Shown one piece after another: positions 51,079 to 63,456 of a stretch of DNA of 64,000 bases. The DNA is from Himantopus leucocephalus (taxonomy: Eukaryota > Chordata > Aves > Charadriiformes > Recurvirostridae): positions 7,115,927 to 7,179,926 of the forward strand of contig RSEF01000012.1 in the NCBI GenBank assembly GCA_003993805.1, given 5' to 3'. The first letter of the stretch is position 1. Each line of letters opens with the position of its first letter. A program made the position numbers and the translations under genes. The notes beneath the pieces are model-generated. The model was not told the DNA's origin. It worked only from the letters and a program-made list of their open reading frames with translations, and did not search any database.

Positions 51079-51092
51079 GGGGGGGGGGNGGG
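51079..51092 (+). repeat. G-run with an undetermined base
   Basis: A run of G is interrupted by one N at 51089. Either the base is ambiguous or two contigs were joined within a homopolymer. Confidence 0.9.
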
Positions 51093-53152
51093 AGTTGGCA
51101 AGCGCTGGTTATGAAATATTGGGGTGTGTGATGGGGAGAGCTTGTTGCTGTTAGGAAGGTTGGTATCACTGAGCCACCACTGTGCATGTCCCAGTTGCAC
51201 TGGTTCTCTGAACTGGTCAGCTGTCTTGGGGATGGGAAGGAGATCAGCAATTCCCATTTGATGCATCATTTGTGCAGTTGGTGAGAAGCTGTGGATTGCT
51301 CTGTTTTTAATTGATCGGTTTTCAGGTGAGGAAGTATATTTCATGGTTACAGTAGTAACATGCATAATACTCATCAAGGATACTGTTGAACTTAAATCAC
51401 ATTCCTTTTCTGGTTTTCTTATTCTCTTACACAATTTATTATCTTTCTAAATCAGCTTCGTTATATATAATCTTTCTTTCCTTAAACCTTACTCCAGTTT
51501 TATTCACCTTCTCCCTCATGCTTACTTTCTAGCAGCCCTCCTGGTGGGCAAAGAGCAAATGCATCTTGAAGGTGTGATTTTTTTTTATTTTATTTTTTAT
51601 TTGCATGTGTGGGTGATTTTTTTTTTAATTTACATATGCATAAGACAGTTGCCAAATTGTAGTGTTTTCTCGCTTTGTTTTGAGAGTTTGGGTTTGAGAA
51701 TACTGATTAACTTTAAATATGAAACTGATTTTCATATTTTCAGGAAACGTTCTGAGTCTTGAGTAGAAGGCTTCTGTGCAGAGCTAGGAACTGGCTATGA
51801 ATTTAATCTATTTTGGTAATTAGAGGGGGGGAAAAGAGTAATGTCTTCCATCCAGAACAATTATAAATCACTTGCAGATGGTTTCAGCAGGATGTAAAAA
51901 TAACAGGTTCCTCCAAATTATAACAAATATCCTACGGGTTCTTAGCTTTAATTGCGACCTGGTATTTTTTTGTTTGGGGGAGGGGGGAATAATTCTTAAA
52001 AGAAACTTTTATGCAAAGCAGGTTTGCTCAAATTTGAATATTTAAGCAGTGGAGATCTTAACATCTTTAATAGTTTGGGGGAGACTTTGTGGTGTTCTCA
52101 GTATCTAAATGTGCATCTGCCTGTTTACTCAGACAGGATTCTTTCTTTCTGATCCAGCATCATTAATGTTTACACAAGATTTAGACTTGAAAATGATTCC
52201 ACACTCCTGACTGTGATTCCTCCTGCATCCCCCCCTCCCTGAGTTGATTTTGAAGTGTGCACGTTGCCTGGGTATACTTGGATGTGAGAGCTGTCAGCTA
52301 TTTCTCTGACGCTCTTCTTGCTAGAGTTTTATGTTGCGGGTTAGCTGTACCTTGGTAAATACAGCTCTTTTTGCTGTGACAGTTCAATTATTTGGACATG
52401 GATTCTAGTATTACCTAAATATACTGCAGTTTCATGCTCATAGCTCGCTGTGCCAGATAGCTCTATAAAATGGGGAGGGAACAAACCAGAGGCTGTGGAG
52501 GTAGAGGAAATAGTTTGTAGGAGATCAGAGCGGGCCGCACACTGAGTTTCCTCTTGTACTATCTGCACACCCGTGTCACACCTAGTGCTGCAAGAAGAGT
52601 TCTTGCTTTGTTTTTTATAGATGATCTGAGGTCATCATGCATGCAAAGGTATTTATTTTAGATATATGTACATAATTTGAATCTACCCTTAATAAAAAAA
52701 AAATCTGGAGGATTTTCCCGATTTAAAACATGTAAGGTAGGGGGGTGGCATGGCGAAGTCTAAATTGCCCTCCTTGAGTTAGTAACTGTATAAATCTGAT
52801 ATCTTGGAATTTTTCCAAAGATGCTTACAGTCTCTTCCAGTCTTGTGTATAGCAGGCACATGTTATGCTAGGTGACAGTGTAATTATTAGAAAAATGAAT
52901 ACGCTTGTTTTTCTCACAGACAAAATTAATTTTCAAAACCACTCTGGCACGATCCATCAAGCACGTTTCTGAAGAAGTAATGTTTTCTTAAGACTATAAG
53001 ACGGTAGCATTAGGAGTAGAGAGAGCTTAGTGAGCTGGTATTTGATTGTAGGAGTAGCTCCGAGAGTGAGGTGCTGGCTGTTCAGCTGCTCGGGATTTTG
53101 CTTGAAAGGGAACATTTGTGAAGCTACATGGGAAAAGCGAAATGTTACATAC

Positions 53153-53333
53153 CTCACTGGAAGACTGTAATTCAGTGTCAGGTTCAGAAAGTGTAAGGCA
53201 CGAGTAGAAAAGGAAGAGTCGCTGTAAACTTGCTGCTGGACAAAAACTCTTTGCTGAGAGGTAGATGACTGCGGGACGGTTGGAGTGGGCTGTCGAGGTG
53301 TAGGGCCCTCGCTCATGTTCTGCAGGGCTTCGG
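53153..53333 (-). other. Exon-like segment on the minus strand inside FAM120A intron 1
   Basis: Read on the minus strand, TTATTTCCTCTGCAG (a strong acceptor with a pyrimidine tract) is followed by a 181-base open stretch that ends at GTGAG|GTATGT, a good donor. The translated residues include ALQNMSEGPTPRQ and SSTSQQRVFVQQQ, a proline-, serine- and glutamine-rich composition more protein-like than the other frames nearby. The surrounding open frame is 137 codons long. I do not recognise the family. It may be an exon of an unknown antisense transcript, a transposed exon, or chance. Confidence 0.2.
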
Positions 53334-54448
53334 CTGCAGAGGAAATAAATAGCATTACTGGCACTAACACTGTACTTAATCATGCATACTGTGGAGACTG
53401 AAGCTAATAGTTTTGTACTAGGCTATTTTGGGATAGCTTGCTATCTATGTTGTTGTTAAAATTGAATACTTGGTGAGGGTAGGTTGTACCAACACCCAGC
53501 TTCCGTGAGGCTTTCTGAATCGCTGGATGTTTATGTCTGTATGTAGATGGTAAAAGCATTAGGCATCAAAAGCACTCAGCTGGCTTTATTTTTGTGTGCT
53601 TGTATGCAAACTGTAGTTGTAACGGTTCCCGACAGTGTGTAGAAATGCAGGACTGTAGGTGCTAACCTGTCATCGTGGGTTTTTTTAGTTTTAGTTTAAT
53701 CTATTTGATAAGAAAGGGTTGCTTTTATATTTGCAACATTATGAATTGGCCCGTGTCTCCCCGGCACAACATGTCTGTTCTAGTCATCTGATTGCCATAG
53801 CCTAAAATATGTGCTTTGCTAGGCAACGTGAGTCGAGAGGTGAAGTTTGGGCTATAAACTTGAAGCAGTTTGCACCACCAGAGACAGCTGTGCATAAATG
53901 AATAGGCTGTAGAGGTTTGAAAGTGGAAAGAGGAAAAAATTTGGCTTAACACAGCAAGGTAGGCATCTGAAAGGTCAAGAAAGTTACCTCTGTTCATCTA
54001 GGGTTATGTTTGTTTCTTTTAAAACAGGGCTGCAAAACTCTAAAAGCGCTCATGTGATTGCTTTTTAAGGGATCATCTTGGCTTGCTGAACTGCTTAAGT
54101 ATCCACAGCCTTAAGATTTTTCCCATGAGCTAATACAGACGTTGGTACAGTAATATGTTTAGAGCGTGAGTGATTCTGTTAATAAACACTTCCTTCAGAT
54201 GAGGTCAGTAGTACGCAATGCCACTCCAGCGTGTAGGCTTCCAGAACTTTGTATTGTGTTTCGGAGCGCTCCTTACATCCTGTCCATATGTGCTGTGTCA
54301 TTGGATTTTTTTAAAATTACTTTAAGTATACTGCAAGTGTTTCAAATGCGCGTATATAGTTTCAGGAAGACCCAATATGTTGTAATACATGTGATAAATC
54401 AGTACTGCAATTTAACACTGTAGCTAATTACTCTGTCTTCCACTGTAG

Positions 54449-54695
54449 GTTGCACAGAGCATTGAGGATCATCATCAAGAAGTAATTGCTTTCTGCAGAG
54501 AAAAAGGTTTCCATGGTTTGGTTGCATATGACTCCGATTATGCATTGTGCAACATCCCTTACTATTTCAGTGCCCATGCCCTAAAACTGAGCCGTAATGG
54601 GAAAAGTCTCACAACAAGCCAATACCTAATGCATGAAGTTGCCAAGCAACTGGACCTGAATCCAAATCGCTTTCCTATTTTTGCTGCTCTTTTAG
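54449..54695 (+). CDS. FAM120A: FAM120A coding exon 2 (residues 159-241, last codon split)
   Basis: The exon begins after TCTTCCACTGTAG and opens VAQSIEDHHQEV, continuing exon 1 in phase 0. It ends TTTTAG|GTAAGT with the first base of a glycine codon. It forms the second part of the FEN1-like N-terminal fold: the segment FHGLVAYDSDYALCN (residues 179-193) corresponds to the XPG-I region, where true nucleases have an acidic cluster, here reduced to DSD at 186-188. It continues with a helical stretch, SQYLMHEVAKQLDL. From memory, it differs from human at only a few residues (for example A for G in VIAFC and K for N in CREKG). It fits between exon 1 and exon 3 without breaking the frame. Confidence 0.97.
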
Positions 54696-57600
54696 GTAAG
54701 TGAAGTAATAAAAGAACTTGATGCTGCCAGTCAGACTTACGATTTCAGTTTCTGTTAACTGTTTTAAAATACGTATGTATAATTTGACAAAGCACCTAGG
54801 CAAAGACATCCCTTTGTTTCAGACATTCCTACTATACTTGAGGTGGGCTGGATGCGTTTTTATGAGGCCAGACATGCCGAATTTCTAGAGACCTGCGAGC
54901 GATGCAAATTGTGGCTGTCTAGAAACAAGAGTAGAAAGTAAGAATTTGGCGAAGCTCTTGCCTAGCCAAAATGTTCTCAGTGGGTGGGGGTGAATCGGGA
55001 CAGTTGTGGTTCTACTAGTTTTGGTCTTACATAGTATATGAGGTCTGCTTTTAATAGTACAACACACTTTCCAGACGGGGAAAGCATGCTTCTGTCCTGT
55101 TTTGTATTCTGCCTAAAAATAATGTACATGGAGTGAAGATTTTTGGCTTGCAGGGGCTTCCCCCCCCCCCCCCCCCCCGACATATACAAGAGCGCATCAG
55201 CTGCACCAGAAGTACATTATACTGTATAGTCGAGTGAAACTCCACATTTCTGATGGCGCAGGCGACCAGCATCTTACCATTCTGTTAGTAGCGTTTGGAT
55301 AATTTCTTAGCACTCCTGCTTCTAATGCTAAATGGTGTAGCGCTTTTAAAGGAGCATAGGTAGGAAGGACTTCGGTTTCGCATCTCTGCTTAAATGAGAC
55401 AGTTTTAACACACTGTATTTCCACAGCAGTGGTACAGAATAGCTGTCATGCTCTCTCAGATAGGAGAGTGGATTAATTACTAGGTGACTCCAATGAATAA
55501 GATCTATTTAGAACAGCATTCTAACTTCTTTTTGGGTAAATAGGCACTGAGCAGCCATGTTCTTGATCATGTCTTACTGAGCAAACAAATTAAGAAAACT
55601 GGATTTTCTTTGTGTTTTCTCACTGACTTTGTGTTTTAGTGTGGGTACACGATGGAAGAATAAAAATTCTCATTTGAAAGCTGTGAATGAGAGAGGCTGC
55701 GTATTACTGCTTTAGCATACAACTGTTTTAGTAGTCTTGAATATTAAATTTTTCTAGTCCAGGCAAGTACTTTCCATGGTAAGAAGGGAAGAACCAATGC
55801 ATCTTACAGCAGAAAGCCACAAGTATTTGACTAGTTGAAGTTGCTTTTTGTTAGTGTATGTTTTTCATCTCCAGAAGCCTTACCTGCCTGCCTGGCTGTA
55901 TGGAGGAATAGTAGATAATTGCCTAAGCTGCAATTTAAAACAAAAACTCTGTGTAAATTGCATGACAGACTACTATTGCTAAGTTTTGGTTTGGAGTCTA
56001 TAAATAAGTTGTTGCATGCCAGTACAGTGAGTAAGAATTACTGCTCAAAAAGCAGTTTCACAGTTGCAGATATGCTTTATGGAATTAATGTGAAGTACAT
56101 GTGAACGACATCGTTTTAACTTGTCACAGAATTACAGCTGCATGGCCAGTTGAGGCATTGCTTGGTTATATTAAATGGTAGGTGAAACATATTCTGGTAA
56201 ATTTTCTGAGGGTTTTACAATTTTATGCAAGAAGCTCTTGAATATTTTTCTCTCTTGCTATGTTACATGACAAAATATTTTTCAGCTTGCTCTTGGGAGA
56301 AAGAAACTTGAGGTCATTTCACATGATTACTAGAGAGATGTTTTGTAGCTTTTTTTTTTCTTTTCCCAAATTGGTATAAAGGTTAAAAATCCTAGTTCAG
56401 CTACAAGTTTAGTTTTGTGTATTGTTTTGCATTTCTTTTGTGTGTGTATTCAGTATGAGTAAGCAGAATAGAGTAAAGTTTATGGAAGTCAGGGTTAGAG
56501 CAGAAAGTACTTTGGAGGTCTTCCTGTGATGCGGGTTGGTTGGTTTTTTTTTATATATATTAGTGAATATTAGGAAATCTAGGTATATGGTGATACAAGC
56601 AATGGTTATAGTATCTGTTTGTTGTAAGCTTATGTTTGACTTTAAGCACTGGCAACATTTTTTAACTTTTGCAACCTTGAGAATATAGTAACTTCAGGTT
56701 TTTTAATAAAATACTAAATGCTTTTGGGCACGTAATTGTGTGTAGCGTGGTGTATGTTTAAAGCAGGGTAGCTCATTCAGATCTAAATTTTTATATTTTT
56801 ATTTATGTTTGAGGCCTTGTTTGGCTTCACAGGTTATTCTGCCCTTGCTCCTGTGGCCTCTTTCGGTCTCTTTTGAACCTGTAAGTAGAATGAAGAAAAT
56901 CACAATGTGAAAGAATAAGTGAGTGCTTGATTACGTGGGAAGGCATATAACTCTCTTACACTGCTCTTCTGTTCTGGGTGCATCAGTGTAACTCCCCATG
57001 CTAGTACTTTGTTTAGGAATAAATGAATGTATTCTGAAATAATTGCAGTTAAGCTGCTGTTTTAATGTTTACGATTACAGAAGGCCCAAACTGTCACAGT
57101 AGTTGTATCAATATTCAGCTTTAGGTTTGCAAATCTGTTTCGGGAAAACTCAAACTTCTTTGTTTTCATTTACTTTTTTGTCATTAACTTCAAGGGTCAA
57201 TTTGGGGTTGCTGAAAAGAGGAAAAAAAATCTTAAATGATTCAGCCAAACATTCAGCACTTGGAGGAGCCTGAGGAACAACACCTAACTCAAAAAAATGT
57301 TCTTAACTCAATCCCAAATAATTTGCCATTATGTTCAGGGATAAAGTCTCTATGGAAGTATTTGAGCAAAATATTTTTCTGACTGTACCAACTGGGCAAA
57401 TTTTTAAAGGTTACTTTCTGAGAAGGTTATGTATATGCCGTGGTTGGTTGGTTTGTTTTATAGCTTTTATCTTCTTACAGCTTTCCAGGCAGAAGTGTTT
57501 TGTAGTTCCAGCTTTATAATATAAGGCGTGTCCTTGTCGTGGGTAGTTAAAATGTGTCCTCCGAGCATGTGCTCTTAAAAAGTTCTGTCCTAATTGCTGT

Positions 57601-59620
57601 TGATGTAAATGGGGAGTTGATTTGGGTTCTTTTGTAAATTTTGACTCAAATACATCAGAATTATTTTTAAAAAAACAACGCAAGCTTCAGCAGTAGAAAA
57701 ACAAACACAGTGTGAGGTATTGGGCTGTAATTCAGTGAACTCTTTAGAAAGGGCAGTGGCTTCAATTAGTATCTAATTGCCTTAAAAAAACCTAAGGCGT
57801 ACACTATAATAAGCCATTAAAATGGGAAAATCAATATATGTTGAGGTTGTTCAGCCAGGTCAAGAAATAGAGGTTGCTTATGTAACGTTGATCTCTTTCC
57901 CACTGTGACAGTACTTTGTAATGTGTTTAGTTATGTAGTCTCATTCTGTTTCTCAGTAAAATTGTAGAACTACGTAAGGTAAGTACAGGCATCACTTCTT
58001 ATTTGGACTACAGAAGACACTGCTGCACTTCCACATCCTAAGTTATGCAAGTCAGAATGTGGTGAGAATTGATCAAATGGTCAGACTGTCTTATGTGTGT
58101 GTTCAAGGGGATGGAATTAACTGAAATGACAGATGGAGACAAAACAAGATTGAGGTTTTGGTGGAAGGGAGAGAAGCTGCAGGAGTTATTGTTAGTTATC
58201 ACAAAACTGGCTAGTGGTCTGGCTGTAATCGATTTTTTCAGACCTGCGTTACAAAGGCTGTCTAATCCTAACTTGATTAGATTAGCAAGAGTGTGGCTGT
58301 TGTATCCAAACTTGTTGAATCTTTCTGATGCGAGTTTGAAGTTTAGCTCCTCATGAATAAAGGTTATAATGTCTCCTTGCTGGACATCTCAGCAGTAGGT
58401 GAAGTATTGATTGGACATGAAGACTTCCCTCTCTAAGAGGGCATTTACTAGTCTCCAGGCAATGGAAAGCTTTCTTGGTTTTCATGTGTTAAAGAGCATT
58501 AAAAGCAAACTAAATTACTTTACAAGCAAAATATTAAGAAAGTAAACAATTGTTGTCATATTCAAAGAATCCTGTCATGTTCTTTATGAGTGGGTGAGAG
58601 TTCAAGATGATGTCCAAACTGTGAAATTAAAAAAAAAGAAAGCTGTAACTATATTAACAGCAATGAGAGCTATATATTCACTGCTAAGCTGCCTCTCTAT
58701 AAAACCAGATATTGAAAATATCCTTAAGTCTTCCACCAGAAGTGTAGTATAGTAATACACTCTTTGTAAAGTTTAGATCCACACACACTGAACTATGTCA
58801 GTGGCTGATTAGTTAGTCTTTGATTAATTCAAATGTTTGAAATATTTCCTAGTAAGAATTTTTTTTTCCTTTTTTTTCTGAGTGTGATGTGCTTTGGAAA
58901 AAAAAAAAACCCAACATAATTTAAGCAATCTTCCATTTGGTATGCACAGCTTCATAAATGTAGCCACTATCTCTGCTCATTGGAACAACTACGTAATTTC
59001 CCAATTACTTTGATGCTGCCAGCCCAGGCTTCTCTCTGACCTGGTCAGGTCAGCAAAAGAAACTTCAGGAACTGGGAAACTGCTAAGTGTCATTGGAGCT
59101 GCCCGCGTTCCTGAGGGTGTGATAAATCTGCCTGGTGGCTTGCTGCTTGACCCACGCTGCATGATGGAGCAGAGTGGAGATTCCAGAGGCAGCTCCAATG
59201 TGGATCAGTAACAGCACGTGCTGGGATGCAGGAAGGGCTTACCAGCTTGTGTTGGAGAGCCAGAGAGTTGTGTTCTTACGCTGTTGCACCTGCATTGTTA
59301 AATCCTGTTGAGGTTTTCCTAATAGGAGGTGCCAGGTTGAGGTTGACACCATGTGTTGTGACTGGCTCTGTCGCTTCTGTGAGTGAGCTGGGTTTCATGG
59401 AAGACTGCTCCTCGAACAGAGGGAAGTGGATCCTGCTGCAGCAGCAGCATGCTAATTAGGTTTTTCTGGAGTAACGAAAAGATATCTGCAAGTTTAATCT
59501 CTCTTTGTTAATCCTATTGATTGGGAATTTAGGACTCATTGCAAATTTGTTTTGCTGCATGTAGAATCAGTATGTAATGTTTTATGGTGTACTTAAATAA
59601 AGTTCTGTATTACGTTCTAG
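54696..59620 (+). other. FAM120A: FAM120A intron 2
   Basis: A 4,925-bp AT-rich intron from GTAAGT to the ACGTTCTAG acceptor. It contains a 19-base C run at 55160-55178 and several T-rich runs. Small GC-richer stretches at 58990-59440 give short frames without family resemblance. No mobile element recognised. Confidence 0.9.
55160..55178 (+). repeat. 19-base C homopolymer
   Basis: An unbroken run of C in intron 2. Its length is likely to be unreliable in the assembly. Confidence 0.95.
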
Positions 59621-59703
59621 GTAATCATATTCTACCTGATGAAGATTTGGCTTCCTTTCATTGGAGTTTACTTGGTCCAGAACATCCACTAGCTTCACTT
59701 AAG
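59621..59703 (+). CDS. FAM120A: FAM120A coding exon 3 (residues 241-268)
   Basis: The exon begins with GT, which completes the split glycine codon from exon 2, then reads NHILPDEDLASFHWSLL and ends LASLK at AAG|GTACAA in phase 0. The sequence completes the nuclease-like N-terminal region. The three exons add to 804 bases and 268 codons. The next exon, which in mammals starts VRAHQLVLP, is not found in the remaining 4.3 kb, so the gene continues beyond the window. Confidence 0.96.
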
Positions 59704-59988
59704 GTACAAATTTAATATAACTCCTAGCAATTAAGCTAAAATCAATCATAACGGTTAATCAGAGCAGTGTAATAGGTTAATTCACAGCAGCTATGCAAGG
59801 CGCTTGTTCTCGGTCACCCTCTGGTATCCCAGTCCCTCTCTGACTGCAGAGGATACCTGGGGCGATTAGCCTTACGAGGCTAAACTTAGCCTTTGTGATC
59901 ACCCTCGGTGTCCTTCAGCTACATGAGCCATGCACTCAGTAGCTTCAATGTGGTTTTACTTTGAGAATGTAGCTTCTTACTCTCTTCC

Positions 59989-60016
59989 TTTTTTTTTTTT
60001 TTTTTTTTTNTTTTTT
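59989..60016 (+). repeat. T-run with an undetermined base
   Basis: Twenty-one T bases, an N at 60010, then six more T. This is a homopolymer ambiguity or a contig join within a homopolymer. Confidence 0.92.
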
Positions 60017-61455
60017 GAGAGCAGAATTTTTTGTTTAGTCATGTTCTTCAACTGTCAAAAATAATTATCTGGATATCTTCCTATCATATTGTCTTATTTT
60101 CTACTGATTTGAGTTTGTGTGTAATTGTTAGGTTTTTGCACTTCTTAAAGTGCTAGAGAATAGGTTGTACAGGAAGGCTAATGTGGCCTTCAGTTGATGG
60201 GGCTTTTTTTGAGACAAGCAACTTGTGTCTGATGCTCTTAGTTTACAGTATGTCTGTTCTGCTACTTCATCACACTTGCTTTGTGCATCTGCCAAGTAGA
60301 CAGCTATAAAAGGGAAACTGGACACATCAGAGAATGGGATAAGAGTGACCTTTCTTTCTCTCTGCCACAATAGACATGTCTCTTTCCCTTTCTCCTAAGG
60401 TGTACAATGCAGCAAATCAATTTGCTTTTTGTAAATTCTGTAAGACTGTGTTGTTATATCTACAACAAAAATAGGTGGTTTTTTTTCCCCTTCTGTTCCA
60501 AAAGTTTATTAAACATTGAAAAATTGTAACTTAATTTGCTGAAGGTAGAATTTAAAAACAGATTCAAGGTTTTCAGCAGAGTTTTTAAGGCTTACACATG
60601 CATTGCTTAGTGAACAGCTGTGACAATTTGACGTTACGCTCATCCCCTATTTTGCTGCCGCTCCTGTGTTTAGAAAGGTAAGTGTCAGCACGTTGTAGTG
60701 GCAAAGCAAAATATGCATGCATGTTTGCTACTTCCTTGTAAAACTTGATATGAAAAAATGAAAGACTGAAAGAGTGTGCCTGTATTTTTATTTTTTTACT
60801 AAAAGGTTTGAAATGTAGGACTTCTCTCAAAGTGGCTGATAAACTTTCTGATGTTCAAGAGTACTTTTCTGTGTTTTAGGCTGAGTAGACTTGTTTTACA
60901 GCCAGTTCAGAATATGACTTCAGACACCTAGGCCTTCTGAAAAGTTTTCTAAATATATAGTGAATTACTTGACTAGAATGAAAGTTAGATATTTGTCATC
61001 TTTGCTTCTAGATTTACATTTTCAGTGCAAAGACTAATTGGGCTTTGTAGCTGGCGTGAAATGAAACTTGTTTCCTCAGAGCATCACTGGGCTGTCTTAG
61101 GGAGTCTTCCCTGTATTTATTTAATCTGTTGGCCAATGTTAATCAGATTTGAAAGCAGTTCCCGGTTGGCTGTTACAGGCTCCCTGAAAGCTGATACACT
61201 GTTATCAGTGACAAAAAAGACCCGAATTAGTGCCCGTATTGAGGGGAAAAGGCTAGCGCAGCACATGGTTTGCTTGATTTCACAGCAGCTTGCCGGCCAG
61301 TTCCTAAGTCCATAGCCCCAAACTCACCGCAGCATTTCTGTCTTGTGGCTGATGAAGTTGTCAAAGGGAGAGAAAGAAAAAGAACTAAAGCAACAATGAC
61401 ACAGGTCTACAGGAAACCAATCTTCATTAGTTGCTAGTCATGGAACAGCTTACTA

Positions 61456-61477
61456 CTATTATTATTATTATTATTTT
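61456..61477 (+). repeat. (ATT)n microsatellite
   Basis: About seven ATT units, preceded by two ACT units. It is likely to vary in length between individuals. Confidence 0.9.
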
Positions 61478-61566
61478 AGCTTCAGTTTCAACAGCGCTCA
61501 TGGTTTGAAATTATAACTTGTTTCAGTAGGTCATTAACTCAGTTTAATTTCATTTGATACGCTAAT

Positions 61567-61956
61567 ATGTCAGTGATGGCATTACAGCTCTTTCTGCGGA
61601 GACCTCTTCTGTTAATTGTAGATGTGCAGAGAGCAATATTCCTTGTAATTTTTATGAATGCTCAAAAAACCCTAAAAGATACGTTTGTATTAGCTACAAG
61701 CTTGATAGCAGAAGTAGTGTCAGAACAGTTACAAAAAGGGCAAGCTGTCATGAAAACTGGAAACGGAGGAGGAAGTTGTGGTTGCCCAGGATGTCATCCC
61801 TGGGCTATACTTACTTTGCTTTGTTGCATCTATTTAGAGTTACTGTTGAGTAGTCTCCATACTCGGGAACCAAAGGCTCTAATTCCACACCTCATTCAGT
61901 TCAGGATTTGGAACACTTTTTCTTGTTGTGTAAGGATTTTAATCTTTCGTATTTGA
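61567..61956 (+). pseudogene. Possible degraded retroviral Gag fragment
   Basis: A 129-codon frame stands out in AT-rich intron DNA. The order of its features is reminiscent of the end of capsid and the start of nucleocapsid in betaretrovirus-type Gag: VQRAI, then TLKDTFVLAT, then IAEVVSEQLQKG, then a cluster CGCPGCH that could be a broken CCHC zinc knuckle. After that it continues into sequence without retroviral character. There is no LTR, primer-binding site or pol sequence that I can recognise nearby. It would be non-functional in any case. The match rests on my general knowledge of the family, is weak, and chance is a real alternative. Confidence 0.2.
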
Positions 61957-63424
61957 GATGGTAGGGTCTTGAGCATCAAAGCTAGCAGATTCAGTTCCCA
62001 ATGGCCTGATCTGTTGCTTTTCAGTGAGGACTATGACAGTTAATAATGTACAATTTATTTTCTGCATTCTTTCTCACTCTTTTTTTATTATGAGGTAGCA
62101 AAATAGTTACTCTTCCTAGAAGAGAAGCTTTGCTAGTTCACCAATTAAAAGTGTAACTTAGCAAAGACTGGTAGTTTCTTTTCTGATAGAAAGTCGGTGT
62201 CAAAGCTCAGGTGTCAACACAGTGAGATGGAAACAAAGCAAATCTGAGGAACCTGTACCCCTGTTTTAAGGAAGGACATGAGGGTGGTGGCGTTCATTGT
62301 CTGAGCTGAAATGGGAAAAAGGAAGGGAAATGGAACCTGAATGAAGAATCCGTATTTCACATCCAGAAGGAAAAGAACCTAACAGTCAGGACAATGTCTT
62401 TACTTGCTGGATGAAAAGCCATGCCTTTCAGAAGATGCCAGCAATGGCCATCAGCTCAGCAAAACTTATGAAGTTCCATGGAGAAATTTAAATGAAGAGA
62501 TTTGAATTGCTATTGCTGCAAAAGGGAAAAAGAATCAAAAAGTGACAGTGCAAGGTGTCCTGGGTCAGGGTCTTGTCTGTCTAAATGTCCCTGTGTAAAC
62601 GGGTAACACATCTAATAAATGTGTAGACCTGTGCTTACATCCTGTTACCTGGCTGAAAGCAGAGTTCACTGAAATGAACAGCTGAAACACAAAAGGAGTT
62701 GATAGACTTCCTGAGAAATAATTTGACCGCTGGACCTTGCTTGGAAACTGGTATTATACTACTTTTTATTTGTGTGCTTTGAGATTTATCTTTAAGACAA
62801 AGACAATTCAGTTCTCACTCTGGGAGAGCTTGTTACGGGATGGAACTTCAAGATCAGTGGGTAATACCATCAGAATGATATTAGGAGGGCATTTTCTTAT
62901 CTCTGGAATGAATTAGTATCTATTTAGGAGCACATACCATAGAAGTGCTGACTCTTTATTCACAAGGTAACCTTAGAAACAAGTCTTGATGCAATCTCCC
63001 TTTTTGAAGAGTGTGCAGGGAAACTTTATGAGATTGCAGTCTTCGTTTTGCAACGGATTATCTTCCCATTAGGATGGTTTTGGAAGGATGGGTTCATTGG
63101 GCTGTCTTTGGCAAACTCTTGATATGCCCACCATCCAGTATTCCACATCTGTTTTTACCTGGCAAAGCTTGTCTCCTTGGTTGTTTTATCTCAGTAGAGA
63201 GGCAAAGAGAGATACTTCTAGAAAGCAATCCAAAATATGCAGGTTAGTCTCCTTCTCTGAATTGCTCTAGGAAATTCCTGTCTTTCCCTGTTGACTTCAG
63301 AGGGTGTCTGCCAGAGGGAGAGGAATACAAGTGCTAATATAAGAGACTAAGTAGGTGCTTAGGTAATTTACTGCTGCTCAGATAACAAAGGTGGTACTCT
63401 TAAGGTATGCTTAAAGTAAATGCC

Positions 63425-63441
63425 TTTTTTTTTTTTTTTTT
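63425..63441 (+). repeat. T-run beside the CR1 tail
   Basis: Seventeen T bases directly next to the 3' end of the minus-strand CR1. CR1 elements normally end in short 8-bp repeats, not poly(A), so this may be pre-existing sequence at the target site. Confidence 0.85.
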
Positions 63442-63456
63442 AATTGATGCTAGGGG

